From Fimbriimonadales bacterium (GTDB lineage: Bacteria > Armatimonadota > Fimbriimonadia > Fimbriimonadales > Fimbriimonadaceae), in assembly GCA_026418055.1 (NCBI GenBank), contig JAOACB010000025.1:1-35177 (forward strand): DNA of 35,177 nt. Reading direction: 5' to 3'. The notes below the pieces were generated by a model. The model did not search any database. It was not told the origin of the DNA and saw only the letters and a program-made list of their open reading frames with translations. A program made the position numbers and the translations under genes. How positions within the stretch are numbered: the first letter of the stretch is position 1; each line of letters opens with the position of its first letter. Below, one piece after another: positions 1 to 8,080 of this stretch.

Positions 1-157
1 CGAGATGGGAGCGGTGTTCCGCGGCGAGGCCGAGCTCGGTGAGGACCCCGCTGGCAGGAGGACCATCTCCGTCGCCATCGACCTGCTGCAGATGTACGAA
101 AACGGCCAGCTGACCAACGCCTCGGGGACGCTGTCGCTGACGCGGCAGGGAACGTGA
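1..157 (+). CDS. C-terminal end of an unidentified protein (partial)
   Basis: An open frame enters from the left edge (first full codon at position 2) and stops at TGA 155-157, giving about 51 residues. The visible part includes a stretch reading TISVAIDLLQMYENG and ends LSLTRQGT. I recognise no family; the alternating polar/hydrophobic pattern could be the last strands of a beta-rich domain, but this is only an impression. The frame is taken as real because two strong hairpins follow the stop within about 20 bases and no competing frame looks better. The upstream part lies outside the window. Confidence 0.5.
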   Translation, partial: EMGAVFRGEAELGEDPAGRRTISVAIDLLQMYENGQLTNASGTLSLTRQGT

Positions 158-176
158 GGGCGATTGTCGGCCGGAA

Positions 177-205
177 GGGCGCCGGCACACGCCGTGCCGG
201 CGCCC
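177..205 (+). terminator. GC-rich hairpin after the partial gene, likely transcription end
   Basis: A perfect 12-bp stem (arms 177-188 and 194-205, 5-base loop) lies 20 bases after the stop of the first gene. It has no T tract, so intrinsic termination is not assured. A second palindrome abuts it directly. Confidence 0.5.
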
Positions 206-233
206 TGCTCCCGTCGGCGCGCCGACGGGAGCA
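206..233. repeat. 28-base perfect palindrome
   Basis: Positions 206-219 are exactly the reverse complement of 220-233, with no loop and CGCG at the centre. It directly abuts the preceding hairpin. It could be the second half of a double terminator, a cruciform-forming site or a protein binding site; no T run follows. Confidence 0.6.
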
Positions 234-524
234 AGAGCCCGGGAGCGGCTCGCGATGGCCCTCGGCATCGGTGGCTCCCGAAGTGGCCTGGGTTTCGTCC
301 GCCCATCCTCCTAGGTGCCGAACGCTCCGGCGGACCCCCGTCAGACGGAGCGGATCGGTTGCGAGGCCGGTCCGGCCCGGAGCAGGCAACGGAGCGAGCC
401 TTCCTCGGCAAACGGGCAGTCGGCACCAACGCCGAGGGCGAATTCCGCCGCAGCCGGAGCGGCTCCCAAACGCCGTGTGCCACAGCCCTCTCCTTTGAGA
501 ACTGAGGATCGCGTCGAAGGGCGT
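234..524. other. Non-coding gap with several further hairpins
   Basis: With 158-233 this makes the longest gene-free stretch of the window (367 bases). I see no convincing coding frame, tRNA T-loop, or RNase P, SRP or tmRNA signature. It holds consecutive inverted repeats: 241-246 with 274-279 (enclosing 253-257 with 266-270), 324-329 with 346-351, 365-370 with 372-377, and 403-409 with 431-437. These may reflect a structured RNA or only GC-rich sequence. Confidence 0.35.
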
Positions 525-1595
525 TCAAACGCGCTTCAGACCGCGCAGGCGCTCCACTGTCTTGGCGATCGCCCGGCCCAGGTCGCGCGCGGCCTCGATC
601 GTGTTGGTCGGACCGAAGCTCACGCGCACGGTTCCGCGAGCCCACTCCTCGGGCAGGCCCATCGCCAGAAGAACGGGGCTGGGCTCGTTCGAGCCCGACG
701 AGCAAGCCGGCCCGGAGCTGACGGCGAAGCCCAGCGCGTCGAGCTCGATCACCACGGCCTCGCCCTCCAGTCCCAGAAAGCTGAGGCTCAGGATGTGGGG
801 CGCCACCCGGTCGCCGCCGTTCACGCGCACATCGGGGACGGCGTCGAGCTCCGCCAACACGGCGGCCCTCAGGTCGCCGCACTTCCTCCACAGCGACTCC
901 CGTTCCTGCTCGGCGATGCGGCAGGCCTCGCCGAAACCCACGATGCCGGCGACGTTCAGCGTGCCGCCTCGCTGGCCGGCCTCCTGGCCTCCCCCGACGA
1001 TCAGCGGCTCCGCCAACGGATAGCGGCAGTACAGCGCACCGACGCCCTTCGGGCCGCCGATCTTGTGGGCCGAGAAGGCCGCCCAGTCGGCGCCGACCGC
1101 CGGAGCCGGCAGCTTGCCCAGCGCCTGCGTGGCGTCGACCAGCAACGGTTGCGGCTCTGGCGCAACGGATCGTGGATCGAAGATCGTCCCGGTCTCGTTG
1201 CTCAGCGACAGGTGCGCGGCCACTCCCGCGGTTGCCTCGCCAGCGGCCGGAGGCTGGTTGCCCCCGGCGGTCATCACGCGGTAGCCGAGGCGCAGCGCGG
1301 GCTCTCGCACGGCGCTGTGCTCGTAGGGAGAGATCCAGCCCGGCGGGCCCTGACGCAGGGCGGTCGCGCAGGCCTCGGTGGCGCCGGAGAGGAACACGAT
1401 CTGCTCCGGCGACTCGGCACCGACGGCCTCGGCGACCTGCTCCCGGGCCCTTTCGACCGCCGCCCGGGCCTCGCGCCCCCAGGCGTGCAGCGAGTGCGCG
1501 TTGCCGCACCGCTCGCCGAGCCACGGCAGCATCGCCCGCAGCACGCCGGGGTCCAACGGGGAGGTGGCGGCGTGATCGAAGTAGCGGTCCAGCAT
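525..1595 (-). CDS. Cysteine desulfurase (NifS/IscS family)
   Basis: A PLP-dependent enzyme of 356 residues that would take sulfur from L-cysteine and pass it as persulfide to Fe-S cluster or tRNA-thiolation partners in the cytoplasm. The N-terminus DHAATSPL is typical of the family. YEHSAV holds the active-site histidine, VDATQALGK holds the cofactor Asp and Gln, SAHKIGGPKG holds the PLP lysine (K178), and PACSSGS holds the persulfide cysteine (C298). It is somewhat shorter than IscS (about 400). A GGGAG lies about 10 bases before the ATG. It is transcribed away from the HtrA gene and has no scaffold gene beside it; an A-type carrier lies 22 kb away. Whether it serves Fe-S assembly or another sulfur pathway cannot be told from sequence. 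Confidence 0.92.
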   Translation of the reverse strand: MLDRYFDHAATSPLDPGVLRAMLPWLGERCGNAHSLHAWGREARAAVERAREQVAEAVGAESPEQIVFLSGATEACATALRQGPPGWISPYEHSAVREPALRLGYRVMTAGGNQPPAAGEATAGVAAHLSLSNETGTIFDPRSVAPEPQPLLVDATQALGKLPAPAVGADWAAFSAHKIGGPKGVGALYCRYPLAEPLIVGGGQEAGQRGGTLNVAGIVGFGEACRIAEQERESLWRKCGDLRAAVLAELDAVPDVRVNGGDRVAPHILSLSFLGLEGEAVVIELDALGFAVSSGPACSSGSNEPSPVLLAMGLPEEWARGTVRVSFGPTNTIEAARDLGRAIAKTVERLRGLKRV

Positions 1596-1612
1596 GCGCG
1601 ATCGACTCCCGC

Positions 1613-1618
1613 CATAAT
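1613..1618 (+). promoter_or_regulatory. Possible -10 element (CATAAT) for the HtrA gene
   Basis: CATAAT lies in the 65-base divergent gap, 42 bases before the HtrA ATG, and just upstream of a TetR-type inverted repeat. On the other strand the same bases give TACATT/CATTAT about 20 bases before the desulfurase ATG. No clear -35 is seen. Confidence 0.3.
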
Positions 1619-1630
1619 GTACGCGTTCGA

Positions 1631-1646
1631 CCGACCGAGCGGTCGG
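1631..1646. promoter_or_regulatory. TetR-type operator-like inverted repeat
   Basis: CCGACCG-AG-CGGTCGG is a perfect 7-bp inverted repeat with a 2-base centre, in the style of TetR-family operators. It sits about 12 bases after the CATAAT hexamer, so a bound protein could block transcription of the HtrA gene. Which regulator binds it is unknown; the TetR gene at 24470 is distant. Confidence 0.4.
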
Positions 1647-1660
1647 CCCTAGGCGATCCC

Positions 1661-3661
1661 ATGCGTGTCCTCGCTCCGCTCCTGTTGCTCTTCGGTTTCG
1701 CGGCTCCCGCGCCGGCCCAATCCCGACGGGAGATCGATCGCGCGATCGCGGCCGTCAAACCGGCTCTGGTCCGCATCCTGGTTGCCGGCGTGGAGTACCA
1801 GCAAGGCAGGGAGCAGAAGTCCGAGAGCGCGGGCAGCGGCGTGATCATCAGTCCGGAGGGGTACGTGGTGACCAACCACCATGTCGCAGGTTGGGCCAAG
1901 AGGATGCTGGTGACCTTGGCCGACCGCACCGAGGCCGAAGCGGACCTCGTGGGCACCGACCCGCTCACCGACATATCGGTTCTGAAGCTCCGTCCGAGGA
2001 CGTCCAAGGCCTACCCTTTCGCCCGATGGGGGGATTCGTCCAAGCTGCGGGTGGGAGACACGGTGCTCGCCATGGGCAGCCCTCTGGCTTTGACCCAGTC
2101 GGTGACGCAGGGCATCGTCAGCAACACCGCGATGGTCATGCCCGACCTCTTGGGCAAGGTGGACCTCTCGTTGGACGGCGAGGACGTCGGGAGCATGGTG
2201 CTGTGGATCGGCCACGACGCCCAGATCCATCCCGGCAACTCGGGGGGCCCGCTGGTCAACCTGGCTGGCGAGATCGTGGGCATCAACGAGCTGGAGTACG
2301 GGCTGGCCGGCGCCATCCCCAGCAATCTGGCGAGGCAGGTAGCCCAGAGCCTGATCGAGAGGGGGAAGGTCGTTCGAGCGGACCTCGGCCTGAGGGTCCA
2401 GCCGTTGCTCAAGAGCCAGGGAAGGGACAGCGGCGCGCTCGTCAGCCGCGTGGCCAAGGGTTCGCCGGCGGCGCTGGCTGGCCTGTTGCCCGGAGACGTC
2501 CTGCTGAGCGTCGGGGGAGCTCCCACAACCGTGCGGTTTCCCGAGCAGGTGCCCCCGTTCAACGGCATGGTGGCGTCGTTGCCGGTCGGAAAGCCCGTCG
2601 AGATCGAGTACGAGAGGGAAGGCAAGAGGCACAAGGCGACTGCCGTTCCAACGGAGCGAGAGAGCAGGCTGGTCCGCCCCGTGCCCGTCCGGCAAGTCGG
2701 GATCGTGGTTCAGGACGTCACCCGGGCCGATGCCGAGGCGATGGGCCGCAACTCGACCGAGGGGGCGAAGGTCCAGAGCGTCGCCCCCGGGGGACCGGGC
2801 GGGAACCTCAAGCCGAGCCTGCGCGAGGGAGACGTGATCGTGGCGGTCGGAAACCAGAGGGTGCGCTCGGCGGCGGAGTTCCGGGCGGCGGTCGAGAGCC
2901 AGGTCCGGCCGGAGAACATGCCGTTGCTGTTCAGCGTGGAGTTCGAGCGGGGCAACGAGCAGATCGTGGGCGTCGTGCGGGTGGAGCGCCTGGACGGCCA
3001 GGACACCAGCCAGGAGGCGCGCAAGGCTTACCTCGGAGTCAGCACGCAGGTTCTGGTTCCCGACCTCGCCAAGGTTCTCGGTGTCGAAGGGCGCAAGGGC
3101 TTCCGCGTCACGGGCGTCGCGAGCGGGTCGCCTGCCGAAAGGGCGGGGCTGAGAGTCGGAGATCTGATCCTTGCGGTGGACGACGTTCCTCTGGACGCCT
3201 CTCGTCCCGAGGACGCCGAGGAGCTGAGCGAGACGATCCGCCAGTACGACATCGGTGCCACCGTGGTGCTGAGGATCTGGCGGGAGGGAGTGCAGACCGT
3301 GCCCGTGCAGCTGGGTGCCTCGCCCCTGTCGGCTCGGGAGCTGCGACGCTTGCGGGAAGAGGACTTCGAGTTCACGGTGCGCGACCTCACGGTGCAGGAC
3401 CGCGACGCGCGCCAGCTCGGCGGCGTGAGCGGCGTGCTGGTCGAGGACGTTGCGCCCGGCGGCTGGGCCGCCTTGGGCAAGCTGTCGTCCGGCGACGTCA
3501 TCGTCAGCGTGAACGGCACCCAGGTGGCGGATGTGGAGGCGTTCCGCAAAGCGATGGCCGAACAGAAGGCCAAAAAGACCAAGTTCGTGGTTCTGAGGGT
3601 GCTGCGTGGCACCGACGAGCTGTTCATCGAAATGGAGGCGGATTGGTCCGCGTCCGATTAG
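1661..3661 (+). CDS. Secreted HtrA/Deg-type serine protease with four PDZ-like domains
   Basis: A 666-residue envelope protease that would degrade or chaperone misfolded exported proteins. A signal peptide (about residues 1-20, ending APAQS) precedes a trypsin-like domain. The complete triad is visible: H74 in TNHHV, D104 in LTDIS and S194 in HPGNSGGPL. After the protease come four PDZ-like segments, each with an SP/GG..GL/GDVI-type core: about 245-330, 350-440, 450-545 and 570-660. Common DegP/DegQ proteins have two and DegS one, so this is unusually long. The ATG at 1661 is chosen because it opens a proper signal peptide; the frame stays open upstream across the divergent gap. The next gene starts 8 bases after its stop and encodes a degenerate relative, so the two are probably co-transcribed. 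Confidence 0.92.
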   Translation: MRVLAPLLLLFGFAAPAPAQSRREIDRAIAAVKPALVRILVAGVEYQQGREQKSESAGSGVIISPEGYVVTNHHVAGWAKRMLVTLADRTEAEADLVGTDPLTDISVLKLRPRTSKAYPFARWGDSSKLRVGDTVLAMGSPLALTQSVTQGIVSNTAMVMPDLLGKVDLSLDGEDVGSMVLWIGHDAQIHPGNSGGPLVNLAGEIVGINELEYGLAGAIPSNLARQVAQSLIERGKVVRADLGLRVQPLLKSQGRDSGALVSRVAKGSPAALAGLLPGDVLLSVGGAPTTVRFPEQVPPFNGMVASLPVGKPVEIEYEREGKRHKATAVPTERESRLVRPVPVRQVGIVVQDVTRADAEAMGRNSTEGAKVQSVAPGGPGGNLKPSLREGDVIVAVGNQRVRSAAEFRAAVESQVRPENMPLLFSVEFERGNEQIVGVVRVERLDGQDTSQEARKAYLGVSTQVLVPDLAKVLGVEGRKGFRVTGVASGSPAERAGLRVGDLILAVDDVPLDASRPEDAEELSETIRQYDIGATVVLRIWREGVQTVPVQLGASPLSARELRRLREEDFEFTVRDLTVQDRDARQLGGVSGVLVEDVAPGGWAALGKLSSGDVIVSVNGTQVADVEAFRKAMAEQKAKKTKFVVLRVLRGTDELFIEMEADWSASD

Positions 3662-3668
3662 GAGAAGC

Positions 3669-4460
3669 ATGAAGACGATCACAACCGCCGCGGCCCTTGG
3701 CTGGGCCCTTTCTTCGTTCGCTTGGGCGCAGGACTCCGTCTCCGCGGAAGTGGGCCGAAGAATCGGCAAGACGGTGAGCGAGGCTCTGGTCACCGTTCGC
3801 GTGGCCACCAAGATGACCATGACCTTCGAGGGAGAGTCGTCGAACCAGGAGCGGAAATCGGAGTCGCAGGGGTTGGTCGTGGACGCGAAGGGCTCGACGA
3901 TCGTGCCGCTGTCGAACCTCGACCCGTCCGCCCTGTTCGCGGCGATCGGGGGCGAGGGGATGTCGATGAAGACCGACGTCACCGACGTCAAGCTGGTGCG
4001 CCCGGACGGCACGGAGATCGACGCGAAGATCGTGCTGCGGGACAAGGACCTGGACCTCGCGCTGCTGGTGCCGACCAAGGCTCCCGCCTCCCCGATGCAG
4101 CACGTCGACTTGGCGGACGCGGGTACGGCCGATGCTCTCGACCCGGTGCTGGTGTTCAGCCGACTGGGGCGGGTGGCCAACCGCTCGCTGTACCACCGCG
4201 TAACGTTCGTGGGTTCGGTGATCGAGCGTCCTCGAAAGCGCTACGTGGTCGAGATGGGCCAGGTGGCGAACGAGGTGGGTTCCCCGGTCTTCGACAAGAG
4301 CGGCAAGTTCCTGGGGCTGATCACGCTGCGCGCCGTGTCGGGCGGTACCGCGGACGCGGACGGTGCCGCCGGCCGGAACGCGGTGTTGCCCATGGTGGTG
4401 CCGGCCGCGGACCTGCAGCGGTTTCTCGCCTCGGCGACAGCGGCCGCGGCCGCCAAGTGA
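3669..4460 (+). CDS. Degenerate trypsin-like (HtrA-related) secreted protein
   Basis: A 263-residue exported protein (signal peptide to about residue 20, FAWAQ) with the layout of an HtrA protease domain but without its catalytic centre. The segment SQGLVVDAKGSTIVPL matches the usual GSGV.I...G.ivTNxHV stretch but has no histidine. LDLALL keeps the Asp region. EVGSPVFDKSGKFLGL replaces GNSGGPL, so the nucleophilic serine motif is lost. There is no PDZ domain. An AGGAG overlaps the HtrA stop codon 4-5 bases before this ATG, so translation is probably coupled. I infer a non-catalytic partner or decoy of the upstream protease; a structural role independent of it is also possible. The convergent aminotransferase stop lies 4 bases beyond its end. 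Confidence 0.75.
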   Translation: MKTITTAAALGWALSSFAWAQDSVSAEVGRRIGKTVSEALVTVRVATKMTMTFEGESSNQERKSESQGLVVDAKGSTIVPLSNLDPSALFAAIGGEGMSMKTDVTDVKLVRPDGTEIDAKIVLRDKDLDLALLVPTKAPASPMQHVDLADAGTADALDPVLVFSRLGRVANRSLYHRVTFVGSVIERPRKRYVVEMGQVANEVGSPVFDKSGKFLGLITLRAVSGGTADADGAAGRNAVLPMVVPAADLQRFLASATAAAAAK

Positions 4461-4464
4461 CGCC

Positions 4465-5568
4465 TCAGGCGAGGGCGGCGGCGAGCGCGTCCAAGATCCG
4501 GAGGTTGGTTTCGGCGTCCTTCACCGCAGTCCGCAGGTGGTCGTCACGGAACCGGGGGCTCAGAGAGTCGCAATTGCGCAGGAACACGCCGCGCTCGCTG
4601 CAACGGCGCGCCACCTCCGCGGCCCCGGGTTCGCCCACCCGGAACAGCAGGAAGTTGGTGACGGACGGATAGACCTTCCGCACGCCCGGCAGGGTCGACA
4701 GACTGGCGGCCAGGTCGGCCCTCAGTTCGGCGGTCCGATCGCGCATGGCTCGGTAGTAGGCGCGGTCCTTCAGCGCCTCCACCGCGGCCACTTGGGCGAT
4801 CAGACCCACCGACCAAGGGGGGCTCATCGGCTCGAGCGCCCGGATCCAATCAGGATCCGCCGCGAGGTACCCGATCCTCAGCCCGCTCAGGGCATAGAAC
4901 TTCGACATCGACTTGCACACGATCAGCCGTGGATCGTGAGGCACCAACGGCTCCCCGCTCCACCCGTCGGGCGCGAAGTCCACATAGGTCTCGTCGACCC
5001 ACACTCGGCAGCGCGGGGACAGGCGCCTCAGAAGCTCCGCCAGCGCCTCGGTGTCCATGCCGTTGCCCGTGGGGCTGTTCGGGTTGACGAGCACCAGCAA
5101 CGCCGCATCCCTGCAGTCCTCTGCGATTCGCTCGGGGTGAGGCCGGAATCCCTCTTCGGACGGAAGCCGGTGGCGGCGCACGCGGCAACCCAGCACGTTC
5201 TCGAAGAGGTGCGCGTATTCGCCGTACATGGGGTCGAGCAGCACGACGAGATCGTCGGCGCGAACGAGGCGGGGGAAAGCCGCGTACATCAGACTCGAAG
5301 TCCCCGAGCCCAACAGCAGCGCCTCCTCGGGCAGACCTCGGGTGCGGGCCAGCACCCGCCGCAGACCCTCGCCATGCGTGGGGGGACTGGTGCGCATCAG
5401 CCATGGCAGCCACTGAGCCACCTTTCCCACGGCGTTGGGAGAGGGGTCGTACCACGCGTCGAGCACATCGGCGGAGACCACGGAGGCGCTCCGCCCGAGG
5501 TCCTCGAACTCCTCTCCAATGGCCTTGAAGAAGTCTCCTCCGTGCACCGCGTGCGTCTGCTGGACCAT
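4465..5568 (-). CDS. Class I/II aminotransferase, histidinol-phosphate aminotransferase-like
   Basis: A 367-residue fold-type I PLP enzyme of the cytoplasm. It shows the substrate/cofactor loop GSGTSSL, the NPNSPTGNG motif, VDETYVDF with the PLP-pyridine Asp, and the Schiff-base lysine K223 in SKFYALSGLRIGY. The C-terminal arginine region reads HLRTAVKD. This pattern is closest to HisC and its relatives (CobD-type threonine-phosphate decarboxylases, aromatic aminotransferases). No his or cobalamin gene is nearby, so the substrate is open. The ATG at 5568 is chosen because the frame upstream lies in the neighbouring S9 gene's territory; the ribosome site is weak (GAGA). It is convergent with the HtrA-related gene and divergent from the S9 gene, with a gap of only about 58 bases. 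Confidence 0.8.
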   Translation of the reverse strand: MVQQTHAVHGGDFFKAIGEEFEDLGRSASVVSADVLDAWYDPSPNAVGKVAQWLPWLMRTSPPTHGEGLRRVLARTRGLPEEALLLGSGTSSLMYAAFPRLVRADDLVVLLDPMYGEYAHLFENVLGCRVRRHRLPSEEGFRPHPERIAEDCRDAALLVLVNPNSPTGNGMDTEALAELLRRLSPRCRVWVDETYVDFAPDGWSGEPLVPHDPRLIVCKSMSKFYALSGLRIGYLAADPDWIRALEPMSPPWSVGLIAQVAAVEALKDRAYYRAMRDRTAELRADLAASLSTLPGVRKVYPSVTNFLLFRVGEPGAAEVARRCSERGVFLRNCDSLSPRFRDDHLRTAVKDAETNLRILDALAAALA

Positions 5569-5612
5569 GTCTCTAGTTTCGCACCAGAGTCCGCCGGGTT
5601 CCATCCATGGCG

Positions 5613-5618
5613 TACAAT
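5613..5618 (+). promoter_or_regulatory. -10 hexamer TACAAT for the S9 gene
   Basis: TACAAT ends 8 bases before the first ATG at 5627. A transcript starting the normal distance downstream would begin at or next to the ATG, which also lacks a Shine-Dalgarno sequence. This suggests a leaderless mRNA. Confidence 0.4.
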
Positions 5619-5626
5619 CCGCGCCC

Positions 5627-8029
5627 ATGATGGCTTGGAGCTTGCTACCGGCTTGGTTGGGGTGCCTGCAGACCCACGCGTCCGAACCGATCCTGCCCGA
5701 TCGGGGCGTTTCGGTGGCCCGCGCGGTGTCGGCGGGACGCAACGCCGCGCCGATCGACCCCGTGGTGGATCTGGTCGTTCGCGGCCTTTTCGATCAACCC
5801 GCGGCGGGAGACACGCTGGATCCTGAGCGGGGACTCCTGTGGAGGGAGGCTCGGGCGGAGCCGGAAGGCTTCGACCAGCGGTCGTTCGCGAACGGCTACC
5901 TGCTCTGCACGGTGGAGGTGCCCGAGGCGCGCACCTACCTGTTGCGAGCCAAGGGACACGGCATGGTCTACGTGAACGGGGAGCCGCGGGGCGGCGACGT
6001 GTACGGCTACGGCTATCTGAACCTGCCGGTGGCCCTGCGGGCCGGACGCAACCAGCTGCTGTTCTCCTCGGGACGCGGCCGTCTGACCGTTCGTTTGGAT
6101 CCGATCGCACCAAAGCTGCACCTGGACGCTTCCGACCCTACCGTGCCGGACCTGCTCACGACGGAGGCCGGTCGATCGTTGTGGGGCGCGGTGGTCGTCC
6201 TGAACGCCACGGGGCGCTGGATGAAGGACGCCAAGCTCGAGTGCTCCGTCGGCGGCCGGAGGTTGCAGACCCGGTTGCCCAGCCTGCCGCCGATGAGCGC
6301 CCGCAAGGTGCCCTTCCGCATCCCGGTGCCGGCCGGAGTCCGCCCTGGACCGGTGGAGGCGCGCCTGAGGCTGGTCGGTGCGGAGGCCGACGCGACCGAA
6401 GCCAAGCTCCCTCTCCTGGTCTGCGACCCCCGGCAGGTGCATCGAAGGACGTTCTTCAGCGGGATCGACGGCAGCCTGCAGTATTACGCCGTGAACCCTT
6501 CGCAGAAGCCTGGGCCAGACAACGCGCTCGTGCTCTCGGTGCACGGCGCGAGCGTCGAGGCGATCAACCAGGCTAGAGCCTACAAGCCGAAGGACTGGCT
6601 CACGCTGGTGGCGGCCACAAACCGCAGGCCGTACGGGTTCGATTGGGAGGATTGGGGGCGCATGGACGCCCTGGAGGTGCTTGCGATCGCGAAGGCCCAG
6701 CATCCCCACGATCCCTCGCGCGTGATCCTGACCGGCCACAGCATGGGCGGACACGGCACTTGGCACATCGGCCTGACCCATCCGAGCCTGTTCGCCGCGA
6801 TCGGTCCCGCCGCGGGCTGGATCAGCTTCCGAACGTACGGTGGCTTGAGGGACCCGGGAGCGTCCGATGACCCGGTCGCGGCGATCCTGCGGAGGGCCGG
6901 AACCCCGAGCGACACGCTGGGGCTGGTCCGCAACAGCCTGCACCACGGAGTGTACATCCTGCACGGCGACGCGGACGAGTCGGTGCCCGTCACCGAGGCG
7001 CGGCGCATGCGAGAGGCCTTGGCACCGTTCCACCCGAACCTTCGGTACCACGAGAAGCCCGGCGGCACGCATTGGTGGGGGGACGATTCGGTCGACTGGC
7101 CCGAAATGTTCGAGTTCTTCCGCGGAAGGCGCATTCCTGACCCGCGAACGGTGCGGAGGGTCGAGTTCGTCACGGCGAACCCCGCCGCGAGTTCGCGCAG
7201 CAACTGGGTGGAGGTGTTGCAGCAGGAGCGATGCCTGGAGTTCTCCACTGTCCGGCTGCAGCGGCGCGGAGGCAGGATCGTCGGGGAGACGGAGAACGTA
7301 GCGACCCTCGCGCTCGACCTCGACCGCATGGACGACCCGGCAACCCAGGCGGTGTTGGACGGTCAGGCGGTGCGGCTCCCAGAGGGCGGCGGCCGGGTGG
7401 TGCTGCGCAAGACGGAAGGCCGCTGGAGGATCGGCCCTGCCCCGGGCGCGTTCGAGAAGAGCCCCGCGCGGGGCGGACCCGTGAGGATGGCTTTCCAGAG
7501 GCGGATGGCGTTCGTCGTCGGCACCGCCGGCACTCCCGAGGAGAACGCTTGGGCCTTCGCTAAGGCGCGCTTCGACGCCGAGCAGTGGCAGTATCGGGGC
7601 AACGGCTCGGTGGACATCCTGCCCGACACCGAGGCCACGCCGCAGAGGCTGCGGGGGCGCAACGCGATCCTCTATGGGAACTGGTCCACCAACCGAGCCA
7701 TCCCGAAGCTGGTCGACGCGCGCTGCCCCGTTCGGTTGGAGCGGGGCAGGCTGCGCGTGGGGGACCGAGAGTGGGGAGGCGGGTACTCCGCGCTGCTCGC
7801 GTTCCCGAAGGCGGGAGATGCGGCCGGGATGGTCGTCGTGATAGGCGGCACGGACCTCGAGGGGATGCGCCAGCTGGACCGTCTCCCGTACCTCTCCCCG
7901 GGGATCGCCTACCCCGATTGGCTGGTGCTGGCCCCTGGATTCTGGCGCTCGGGCGCGCAGGGCATCGCCGCCGCGGGGTTCTTCTCCAACGGTTGGCGTC
8001 TCGATCCAACCCAGTCGGCTTTCCGCTGA
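5627..8029 (+). CDS. Secreted S9-type serine esterase/peptidase (alpha/beta hydrolase)
   Basis: An 800-residue exported protein. A short hydrophobic N-terminus (MMAWSLLPAWLGC) is followed by about 300 residues of beta-rich sequence, then an alpha/beta-hydrolase domain at about 300-510. The nucleophile elbow is GHSMGGHG (S372), the acid lies in HGDADESVP (D450), and the histidine is in GGTHWW (H482). This order matches the prolyl-oligopeptidase/acetyl-xylan-esterase-like S9 group. The last 290 residues, a mixed domain including GNGSVDILPDTEATP and NWSTNRA, I do not recognise. Two tandem ATGs open the frame; the first fits the TACAAT promoter. It lies back to back with a GH10 glycosidase, so it may be an esterase working on plant or microbial polysaccharide, but peptidase activity is equally open. 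Confidence 0.8.
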   Translation: MMAWSLLPAWLGCLQTHASEPILPDRGVSVARAVSAGRNAAPIDPVVDLVVRGLFDQPAAGDTLDPERGLLWREARAEPEGFDQRSFANGYLLCTVEVPEARTYLLRAKGHGMVYVNGEPRGGDVYGYGYLNLPVALRAGRNQLLFSSGRGRLTVRLDPIAPKLHLDASDPTVPDLLTTEAGRSLWGAVVVLNATGRWMKDAKLECSVGGRRLQTRLPSLPPMSARKVPFRIPVPAGVRPGPVEARLRLVGAEADATEAKLPLLVCDPRQVHRRTFFSGIDGSLQYYAVNPSQKPGPDNALVLSVHGASVEAINQARAYKPKDWLTLVAATNRRPYGFDWEDWGRMDALEVLAIAKAQHPHDPSRVILTGHSMGGHGTWHIGLTHPSLFAAIGPAAGWISFRTYGGLRDPGASDDPVAAILRRAGTPSDTLGLVRNSLHHGVYILHGDADESVPVTEARRMREALAPFHPNLRYHEKPGGTHWWGDDSVDWPEMFEFFRGRRIPDPRTVRRVEFVTANPAASSRSNWVEVLQQERCLEFSTVRLQRRGGRIVGETENVATLALDLDRMDDPATQAVLDGQAVRLPEGGGRVVLRKTEGRWRIGPAPGAFEKSPARGGPVRMAFQRRMAFVVGTAGTPEENAWAFAKARFDAEQWQYRGNGSVDILPDTEATPQRLRGRNAILYGNWSTNRAIPKLVDARCPVRLERGRLRVGDREWGGGYSALLAFPKAGDAAGMVVVIGGTDLEGMRQLDRLPYLSPGIAYPDWLVLAPGFWRSGAQGIAAAGFFSNGWRLDPTQSAFR

Positions 8030-8041
8030 TGGAGGCGGCGT

Positions 8042-8060
8042 GGGCGGCCCTTGGCCGCCC
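8042..8060. terminator. Hairpin between convergent S9 and GH10 genes
   Basis: A perfect 8-bp GC stem (arms 8042-8049 and 8053-8060, loop CTT) lies in the 51-base gap between two converging genes. It may act as a two-way terminator; neither side has a T tract. Confidence 0.45.
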
Positions 8061-8080
8061 CCGCTCGTCCCCCGGCACCG

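Noticed and set aside
158-524. tRNA, RNase P RNA, SRP RNA or cobalamin/cyclic-di-GMP riboswitch
   Set aside because: Looked for T-loop, GAGGAAAGTCC, SRP GGAAGGAAGCAGC and riboswitch boxes on both strands and found none.
1649-4180. Minus-strand open frame of over 800 codons opposite the HtrA pair
   Set aside because: Composition is Arg/His/Gln-rich without any domain; it is the antisense shadow of two clear genes in GC-rich DNA.
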